11,063 nt of DNA, from the NCBI GenBank assembly GCA_017466495.1, contig JAFTUB010000072.1, positions 1-11,063 on the forward strand, in the 5' to 3' direction. Below the pieces are notes generated by a model, which made no database searches, was not told the origin of the DNA, and saw only the letters and a program-made list of their open reading frames with translations. This document shows, piece after piece, positions 6,058-11,063 of the stretch. The DNA comes from Clostridia bacterium (GTDB lineage: Bacteria > Bacillota > Clostridia > Oscillospirales > CAG-272). A program made the translations under genes and the position numbers. Each line of letters begins with the position of its first letter. Position 1 is the stretch's first letter.

Positions 6058-6360
6058 TCAGTTTTCCCTTTTCCCGCAATAGGGGCAGGCGGGATAATCG
6101 AAATCGAAGCTTTTTCCGCAGGCGGAGCACTTCCGCTGGGGCAGGTCGGGATCATTTTCAGCAGGCGCATAAACCTCCAGCTGTTCCTCAAGATAAGCCA
6201 CGCGGCCGAGCAGATCGCTGACCACCAGCATCATCGCCCCTGACAGGATCAGGGAAATTCCCACACAAATGGCGGTCACAGGCTGCAGAAGCAAAGCCAG
6301 AAAGCCGATGATTCCCAGCAGGATCACCACAATTCCCGCCACGAAAAACACGCGCCTCAT
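6058..6360 (-). CDS. Small membrane protein with C-terminal zinc ribbon, unknown function
   Basis: The 100-residue protein has two hydrophobic spans (about 4-26 and 29-50), a short helical linker (LLGRVAYLEEQLEVY, 50-64), and a C-terminal zinc-ribbon-like knuckle CSACGKSFDFDYPACPYCG with Cys78, 81, 92 and 95. The predicted topology is a membrane hairpin with the ribbon probably in the cytoplasm; this is inference. Its ATG overlaps the stop of ricT as ATGA, so it is likely translated by coupling, with AACAGGA just upstream. I do not recognise a named family. It occupies the place of yabA in the Bacillus order but shows no resemblance to YabA, which is a soluble coiled-coil protein with a different zinc-binding tail. 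A membrane anchor or adaptor role beside RicT is only a guess. Confidence 0.78.
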   Translation of the reverse strand: MRRVFFVAGIVVILLGIIGFLALLLQPVTAICVGISLILSGAMMLVVSDLLGRVAYLEEQLEVYAPAENDPDLPQRKCSACGKSFDFDYPACPYCGKREN

Positions 6361-7670
6361 TCCTGTTCGCCCTCAATATATTCGTCAGGTCTGCCGCCCT
6401 TTCCGGCACGGCCGATCACCTTCACGTCGTCACGGGAGAAGGTCTTGGGAGGCGGTGTATTCTCGGGGAAGCGCACCTTCACCGTACCCGCCAGGGGATT
6501 GACCTCGGTCACCACGCCGGTGCCGTCTGGCGTACGCACCAGGGCGTCCACCGCAGGGGAGCGGCGAAGCTCGGCGGCGTAGGTATCGCTTTCATAGCGC
6601 AGGCAGCACATCAAGCGGCCGCACACACCCGAGATTTTGGAAGAATTGAGGGAGAGGTTCTGCTCCTTGGCCATCTTGATGGACACCTGCACAAAGTCGG
6701 AGAGGAAGCTGGAGCAGCACAGGGGCCGTCCGCAGATCCCCAGTCCGCCCATCAGCTTGGCCTCGTCGCGAATACCGATCTGCCGCAGCTCAATGCGAGT
6801 GCGAAAGACCGATGCCAGGTTCTTCACCAGCTCACGGAAGTCCACGCGCCCCTCGGACGTAAAGTAAAACAGAAGCTTGTTGCGGTCAAAGGTGTATTCC
6901 ACATCCACCAGCTTCATATCCAGCCCATGCTCGGCAATCTTCTCCAAACAGATGCGGAATGCCTCTTTTTCCTTCTGCTTATTCTCAGCATTGCGGGCAA
7001 TATCCGCATCGGTCGCGACGCGGAGCGCGGGACGAAGCGGCGGCACGATCTGACTCATGTCCACGATCTTATTGCCCATTGCCACCTCACCGAACTCGGT
7101 TCCGCGTGCGGTTTCCACAATAACAAAGTTGTGTTTCTGCAGTTTCAGCTCGCCGGGAGCGAAATAATACACCTTTCCCGCCGCCTTGAAACGCACGCCG
7201 ATCACCTCAACCGGATTTTCGGGGGCCTGCACCAGTGCAGGCTCGGACTCCAGCAGCTCCTCGGGGATGACGATCTCCTCTTCGGGCTCAGCAGGAACCA
7301 CCACCGGCTCTTCCGTGAGAATGGGCTCCTCGATCACCTCAGCCTCATGCGCGGGACGGCGATGGTCACGGCCGCGGGAACGGCCGCCGCGGCGGTGATC
7401 CCCCCTGCCCCGTCCGGAACGATTTCCACCCCCGGAATTTCCACGGGGAGTTTCGCTCTCCTTGGCCGTCTCAGTGGCTTTCTCGGGCTCACTCGGTGCA
7501 GCTTCGGGCTTGTTTTCGCGATGATCACGGCCGCCGCGATGCTGACCGCCGTGACCGCGGGAGCGTCCCCCGCGATTTCCGCGGCGGCGATCCCCTTTAT
7601 GCTCCCGCCCGGCCCCTTCTGCGGTGCCGCTCTCTGCGGGAGTTTGATTTTTCTTCATTTCTTCACTCAT
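6357..7670 (-). CDS. ricT: PSP1-domain protein RicT (YaaT) with long RG-rich N-terminal extension
   Basis: Residues about 153-420 form the PSP1/YaaT core: VIGVRFKAAGKVYYF (156-170), RGTEFGEV (189-196), the conserved block LVDVEYTFDRNKLLFYFTSE (254-273), VDFRELVK (276-283), IGIRDEAKLMGGLGICGRPLCC (298-319) and GVCGRLMCCLRYE (348-360). In Bacillus, RicT with RicA and RicF forms the Y-complex, binds [4Fe-4S] clusters and directs RNase Y processing; it also affects sporulation and competence. Cys313, 318, 319, 350, 355 and 356 are the likely ligand pool. The core equals the usual length of about 270 residues, but some 150 residues are added in front: an Arg/Gly/His-rich part (about 22-107) and an acidic Pro/Glu part (109-148). 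The ATG has GAGGT nine bases upstream. It follows holB by 62 bases, as in Bacillus, and is coupled to the zinc-ribbon gene. Confidence 0.93.
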   Translation of the reverse strand: MSEEMKKNQTPAESGTAEGAGREHKGDRRRGNRGGRSRGHGGQHRGGRDHRENKPEAAPSEPEKATETAKESETPRGNSGGGNRSGRGRGDHRRGGRSRGRDHRRPAHEAEVIEEPILTEEPVVVPAEPEEEIVIPEELLESEPALVQAPENPVEVIGVRFKAAGKVYYFAPGELKLQKHNFVIVETARGTEFGEVAMGNKIVDMSQIVPPLRPALRVATDADIARNAENKQKEKEAFRICLEKIAEHGLDMKLVDVEYTFDRNKLLFYFTSEGRVDFRELVKNLASVFRTRIELRQIGIRDEAKLMGGLGICGRPLCCSSFLSDFVQVSIKMAKEQNLSLNSSKISGVCGRLMCCLRYESDTYAAELRRSPAVDALVRTPDGTGVVTEVNPLAGTVKVRFPENTPPPKTFSRDDVKVIGRAGKGGRPDEYIEGEQE

Positions 7671-7732
7671 CTATTTTACCTCATTCACAATCTTTCGAAT
7701 TTCGGTGGATATCCAGATATAGACTGCGGCAC

Positions 7733-8755
7733 TCAAAACAGGCCTATTGTCTGTGCCAGAGTCAGCAGGGCGAGACGCTGATTGGCATTCCGCTCCAGAG
7801 CGGCGATCGTGTCGGCCAGGGCATCCGCCAAGCGGAACAGGGCTGACATGGAGATCTGACTCGTCATCTGCGCAAGCTTTGCTGCATCGGCAAAAAAGCA
7901 CAGCCGCGCATCGCCTGCTCGCTTGCGGGCCAAAAGATCCCGAACCCCAAGTGAGATCAGCTCCAGCAGTTCCACGGTTTCCTCACGCTTCTTTGGGAAT
8001 CCTTCGAGAACAGCCAGCGCCTCTTGTGCCGTATGCCGCGATACGCACAGGGAAAGAAATTCCTCCGCCGCCGACCGCTTCTGCATCACCGGTTTCCGCC
8101 GCCTTGCATCCAGCAGTATCTGTGCCGCACCGATGCATCCGTCTGCCGCCAGGGCAATAGATGCAAACTCCTCCGGGTTTTCCTCGGCCAAAGCCGCTCC
8201 CCGGCGGTCACAGCGCATCAAATACGCCTTCATCGGTTCGGGTGCGATGTAACCCATGCGCAGGATCGGCGCACGGCTTCGGATGGTCTCCAGCATGGCC
8301 CCCTCATCCGCCGTCAGCAGAAGGAAGCGCACATGGCGCGGGGGTTCCTCCAGAGCTTTGAGCAGAGCATTCTGTGCCTGGGACGTCATGGTTTCCGCGT
8401 CCTCAATCAGATAGACCTTATCCTCGTGCCAGTTGGGCGCAACATAGAGATCGGACAGCATTTCACGCAGCTGCTCTACCCCCAGCGTCACCCGATCCCC
8501 ACGGCTGACCGTGATCACATCGGGGTCCTGATCAGCCAAAATGGCTCGGCAGGGGGCACACTTTCCGCAGGGCAAGGCACCGTCCTCAGACTCGCAGGCC
8601 AATGCGGCCGCAATCTGTCGGGCAAAGGTATGCTTCCCGCTGCCCGGAGGGCCGACCAAAAGATAGGCATGGGACAGGCGGTGATGGGCAATTTCCTGCC
8701 CGATACGAGCGCACAGCCCATCATTGCCGATTATCTCGGGGAAATACTCCCGCAC
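7733..8755 (-). CDS. holB: DNA polymerase III subunit delta' (clamp loader)
   Basis: This AAA+ protein of 340 residues helps load the beta sliding clamp on DNA. Numbered from the GTG at 8755: SHAYLLVGPPGSGKHT holds an intact Walker A with Lys41; the zinc module uses Cys54, 63, 66 and 69; Walker B is VYLIEDAE (114-121), followed by QNALLKALEEPP; and TIRSRAPIL holds the conserved Arg161. The family SRC motif reads SRA here, keeping the arginine finger but losing the Cys. The C-terminal helical domain (about 190-340) is as expected. Two GTG starts are possible: 8764 lies within the GGAGGTG site itself, whereas 8755 sits four bases after GGAGGTGAG, so I prefer 8755. A consensus SigA promoter drives it. 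DnaX (tau/gamma) was considered, but the length and the neighbour ricT favour delta'. Confidence 0.93.
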   Translation of the reverse strand: MREYFPEIIGNDGLCARIGQEIAHHRLSHAYLLVGPPGSGKHTFARQIAAALACESEDGALPCGKCAPCRAILADQDPDVITVSRGDRVTLGVEQLREMLSDLYVAPNWHEDKVYLIEDAETMTSQAQNALLKALEEPPRHVRFLLLTADEGAMLETIRSRAPILRMGYIAPEPMKAYLMRCDRRGAALAEENPEEFASIALAADGCIGAAQILLDARRRKPVMQKRSAAEEFLSLCVSRHTAQEALAVLEGFPKKREETVELLELISLGVRDLLARKRAGDARLCFFADAAKLAQMTSQISMSALFRLADALADTIAALERNANQRLALLTLAQTIGLF

Positions 8756-8787
8756 GCACCTCACCTCCGATAAAGACTATCTGTTTT

Positions 8788-8816
8788 ATTATATCAAAAA
8801 ACCATGCACTTGTCAA
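8788..8816 (-). promoter_or_regulatory. Consensus SigA promoter of the holB-ricT operon
   Basis: On the minus strand a perfect TTGACA (8811-8816), exactly 17 bases, and a perfect TATAAT (8788-8793) preceded by TGA (extended -10). The start should fall near 8781, about 26 bases before the GTG at 8755. A full consensus match is notable for a low-abundance clamp-loader gene. Confidence 0.93.
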
Positions 8817-8849
8817 GATTCAGACCGGAATCCCTCCGCGCGGGAGAAA

Positions 8850-8884
8850 ATGGAAAGGCCCGCCGCAGCGCGGCGAGCCTTTTT
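8850..8884 (-). terminator. Terminator of eno
   Basis: A 13-position stem (8854-8866 with 8870-8882, one mismatch) with a three-base loop lies 20 bases after the eno stop. The minus-strand tail reads CCATTTTC, a modest U-tract; the plus-strand tail is TTTTT. It separates eno from the holB promoter at 8788-8816. Confidence 0.85.
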
Positions 8885-8902
8885 ACCTGTTCTCTCACAA
8901 CA

Positions 8903-10213
8903 TTATTCCTTGCCGTAGACACCCTTACCGCAAAGTGCGGACTCAATGCGCAGCAGGCGATTGTACTTTGCCACGCGTTCGCTGCGGCAGGGCGCGCCGG
9001 TCTTAATGAAAGGCGCATTCAACGCAACAGCAAGATCGGCCAGGGTCGTGTCCTCGGTGTCCCCCGAGCGGTGGGAGAGAATGAAGCGATACCCGGCCTC
9101 GGCGGCGGTGCGGACCACATCAAGGGTCTCGGTGAGGGTGCCGATCTGATTGGGCTTGACCAGGATGGCGTTTGCCGCCCCGCGGTTGATCCCTTCCCTC
9201 AGGCGGGCGGTATTGGTGACGAACAGATCATCCCCCACCAACATCATATGCTCACCCAACCGATCGGTCAGCCTCGTCCAGCCCTCGAAATCCCTCTGAT
9301 CCAGGCCATCCTCCAGGGAAATGATGGGATACTTCGACCACAGACTCTCCCAGTAGTCGATGAGCCCGTCACTGCTCATCTCACGTCCCCGCTTGGGCAG
9401 ACGGTAGCTCGCCACACAGCCCTCATCATCGGCCACCGCCCACTCGCTGGCGGCGGCATCCAGGGCAAGCTTCACTCCGTTTTGATCATAACCCGCCTCC
9501 TCAATGGCACGGCAGATCAGGTCAAGCGCCGCCTCGTCGCTGTCCAGGTTTGGCGCGTAGCCGCCCTCATCGCCTACGGTAGTGGCATATCCCTCCCGCT
9601 TGAGCAAACGGCCCAGGGTGTGGTAGATTTCCGCTCCCATGCGAAGGCCCTCGGCAAAGCAGCAGGCTCCCACGGGCATGATCATAAACTCCTGGATATC
9701 GATATTGTTGGAAGCATGAGCGCCTCCGTTGAGAATGTTCATCATGGGCACGGGAAGACGGGAGGCGTCCAACCCGCCCAGATACCGAAAGATGGGCAGG
9801 CCGTAGAAGTTGGCCGACGCCCTGGCCGCGGCCAGCGACACCGCCAGCATGGCATTGGCGCCGAGAGAGGATTTATTCTCCGTCCCGTCCAGCTCACACA
9901 GAGTACGGTCGATCTGCGCCTGGTCGCAGGCGTACATTCCCGACAGGCCGGGGGATACGGTACAGGTAATCCCCCGCACCGCCTCCTTTACACCGCGGCC
10001 GCCATAACGTGAGGAATCCCCGTCCCGCTTTTCATGGGCTTCATAAATGCCCGTGGATGCACCCGACGGCACACTCGCCACCCCCACCGTTCCATCGGTA
10101 AGAAAAACAGTTGCCTCCACGGTGGGATTTCCTCTGGAATCCAGGATCTCCCTGCCGGATACCCGGTATATCTGCGGTTTTGTCATCATCGTTTCCATAG
10201 CTTTCGTAATCAC
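8903..10213 (-). CDS. eno: Enolase (phosphopyruvate hydratase)
   Basis: The 436-residue enzyme converts 2-phosphoglycerate to phosphoenolpyruvate in glycolysis. Numbered from the GTG start: GREILDSRGNPTVE (20-33), the mobile loop SGAST (50-54), His166, Glu175, Glu216 in GDEGGYAP, the magnesium ligands Asp252, Glu301 (SLEDG) and Asp328 (GDDLF), Lys353 in VKPNQIGTLTET, His381 in SHRSG, and Lys404. All catalytic residues are present; the usual SGETED reads SGDTED. The GTG at 10211-10213 is chosen because AAAGGAAG ends five bases upstream; ATG codons at 10198, 10189 and 10186 follow in frame with weaker sites. The open frame reaches 10384, but that part is not enolase-like. No convincing SigA promoter was found in the 200 bases upstream. 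A terminator follows, so it appears to be a single-gene unit. Confidence 0.97.
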   Translation of the reverse strand: MITKAMETMMTKPQIYRVSGREILDSRGNPTVEATVFLTDGTVGVASVPSGASTGIYEAHEKRDGDSSRYGGRGVKEAVRGITCTVSPGLSGMYACDQAQIDRTLCELDGTENKSSLGANAMLAVSLAAARASANFYGLPIFRYLGGLDASRLPVPMMNILNGGAHASNNIDIQEFMIMPVGACCFAEGLRMGAEIYHTLGRLLKREGYATTVGDEGGYAPNLDSDEAALDLICRAIEEAGYDQNGVKLALDAAASEWAVADDEGCVASYRLPKRGREMSSDGLIDYWESLWSKYPIISLEDGLDQRDFEGWTRLTDRLGEHMMLVGDDLFVTNTARLREGINRGAANAILVKPNQIGTLTETLDVVRTAAEAGYRFILSHRSGDTEDTTLADLAVALNAPFIKTGAPCRSERVAKYNRLLRIESALCGKGVYGKE

Positions 10214-10362
10214 AAAAGCTTCCTTTCTTGGGGAATCGTCGTTGGAATCACACGTGACACCTTCCCCGGAATTTCGCACCAGCCGTCCCCTGTGCGGATG
10301 ATGGTAGTATGCCGACCGGGCGTGGGAATATGCACCGGATAAGATGAGAAGTTTTTCCGTGC

Positions 10363-10390
10363 ACCACTTTGCCGCACACCGCATAAACTG
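10363..10390 (+). promoter_or_regulatory. Possible SigK-type sporulation promoter of the LysM-GH18 gene
   Basis: AC (10363-10364), 17 bases, then GCATAAACTG (10381-10390) resembles the mother-cell SigK pattern AC-17-gCATAnnnTA, missing only the final A; the -10 part also resembles the SigE pattern CATACAnT. It would place the start about 18 bases before the ATG at 10415 and just before the GAGGTG site. No SigA promoter is seen here. The motif is short, so chance is possible. Confidence 0.35.
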
Positions 10391-10414
10391 TAAAAAAAGA
10401 ATCGAGGTGTTTGT

Positions 10415-11063
10415 ATGATCATTTATACCGTCCGCCCCGGTGACAGTGTCGACGCCATTGCCCGCCGATACGGTCTATCCCCCGATCGCATCATCCGCGA
10501 AAACGAGCTTGCCGATCCCAGTGCCCTGGTGGTAGGGCAAACCTTGGTGCTGTCCCAGCCCACTGCGGTTTATTCCGTCGCCGCGGGGGATACCCTCTAT
10601 GGAATCGCCGCACGCTTCGGTGTTTCGGTCAACCAGCTTTGGCGCAACAATCCATGGCTGGGCGGCAAAGCTGACCTTGCCCCCGGACAGGAGCTGGTGA
10701 TCTCTCTGCCTGCTCCCGCCTATGGCGGCATTGATGTCAATGCCTATGCCTACGCCAATATTGATCGAAATGTTCTGCGGAAGACCCTGCCCTACTTAAC
10801 CTATCTCACTCTTTTCACCTACGGCTTTCGTCCCGACGGCAGCCTGGTGGAAATTGACGACGAAGAACTCATCGAGCTGGCCCGTACCTATGGGGTCGCC
10901 CCCATCATGATGCTGGCAACGCTGGGCGAGGACGGCACCTTCAGCAATGAGCTGGCCGCCACCCTGCTCTCCGATCCCACCCTGCAGGCACAGGTCATCG
11001 AAAATGTCCGCCGCGTGCTGGAACAGAAGAGGTACGCCGGCATTGACGTGGATTTTGAATATA
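10415..11063 (+). CDS. LysM-LysM-GH18 spore peptidoglycan glycosidase, SleL/YaaH-like (5' part)
   Basis: The first 216 residues are in the window and the gene runs off its right end. Two LysM peptidoglycan-binding repeats come first (about 4-46, YTVRPGDSVDAIARRYG; and 53-96, YSVAAGDTLYGIAARFG). A GH18 barrel starts near 105 and reaches the catalytic motif GIDVDFE (209-215: Asp211, Asp213, Glu215) at the window edge. This architecture, with no signal peptide, is that of SleL/YaaH, an N-acetylglucosaminidase made in the mother cell, placed on the spore and used to degrade cortex fragments on germination. The ATG is set by GAGGTG (10404-10409). It diverges from eno across about 200 bases and may have a SigK/SigE-type promoter. 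Other LysM-GH18 proteins exist, but the N-terminal double LysM fits SleL best. Confidence 0.9.
   Translation, partial: MIIYTVRPGDSVDAIARRYGLSPDRIIRENELADPSALVVGQTLVLSQPTAVYSVAAGDTLYGIAARFGVSVNQLWRNNPWLGGKADLAPGQELVISLPAPAYGGIDVNAYAYANIDRNVLRKTLPYLTYLTLFTYGFRPDGSLVEIDDEELIELARTYGVAPIMMLATLGEDGTFSNELAATLLSDPTLQAQVIENVRRVLEQKRYAGIDVDFEY

Noticed and set aside
7221..7620. Possible CRISPR or tandem-repeat array in the ricT 5' region
   Set aside because: The repetitiveness comes from degenerate Arg/Gly codons with no fixed repeat unit or spacers.
6927..7781. 284-codon plus-strand frame opposite ricT, with hydrophobic Ala-rich stretches
   Set aside because: It mirrors the RG-rich coding region of ricT; the apparent membrane segments are the complement of Arg/Gly codons.
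8804..10012. 402-codon plus-strand frame opposite eno
   Set aside because: It is antisense to a fully conserved enolase; long antisense frames are expected in G+C-rich genes.
10214..10384. Extended 493-residue enolase
   Set aside because: The extra N-terminal 57 residues do not resemble enolase; the GTG at 10213 has a proper AAAGGAAG and gives the family length.

Overview
The window looks like core chromosome of an endospore-forming member of the Firmicutes, class Clostridia, possibly of the Oscillospiraceae/Ruminococcaceae kind. The clues are strong AGGAGG-type ribosome binding sites, SigA promoters with extended -10 elements, a CotF-type spore coat gene, a LysM-GH18 SleL/YaaH-like enzyme, a clostridial 2x[4Fe-4S] ferredoxin, and the holB - ricT(yaaT) - yabB - rsmI gene order known from Bacillus. 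The DNA is moderately G+C-rich by eye. I see no tRNA, rRNA, insertion sequence, CRISPR array, phage gene or toxin-antitoxin module.

Layout. Plus strand, left: the 3' end of an unrecognised gene (1-485), rpmB (L28) with its own promoter and terminator, then a monocistronic alpha/beta-hydrolase esterase that ends at a strong bidirectional terminator (about 1766-1806). From there to 10213 every gene is on the minus strand. Reading in the direction of transcription: eno (10213 to 8903, terminator); a consensus SigA promoter, then holB, ricT and a small membrane zinc-ribbon protein; a second SigA promoter, then a ferredoxin and a terminator hairpin; then trmN6/yabB-like methyltransferase, HAD phosphatase, rsmI, threonine aldolase and two small spore-coat-type genes. 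One of these coat genes (57 aa, 2070-2243) is very short and easily missed. At the right edge, divergent from eno, a LysM-LysM-GH18 gene begins and is cut by the window end inside its catalytic motif. No gene-free gap exceeds about 200 bases.

How the genes fit together. holB (clamp loader delta'), ricT (RNase Y specificity/Y-complex), the yabB-like methyltransferase and rsmI (16S rRNA C1402 2'-O-methylation) form a conserved information-processing neighbourhood. Here a TM-zinc-ribbon protein and a ferredoxin stand where Bacillus has yabA, and a HAD phosphatase stands where Bacillus has yazA. Several junctions are 4-base stop/start overlaps (ricT/zinc-ribbon, HAD/rsmI), which suggests translational coupling. 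The sporulation genes sit at the tail of the block and across the eno divergence.

Most of the window is ordinary housekeeping sequence. The observations most worth a second look are a long hairpin that buries the ribosome binding site of the small coat gene, a terminator directly abutting the methyltransferase ribosome binding site, the RG-rich N-terminal extension of RicT, and the unassigned zinc-ribbon membrane protein coupled to it. I found no convincing new multi-gene system.
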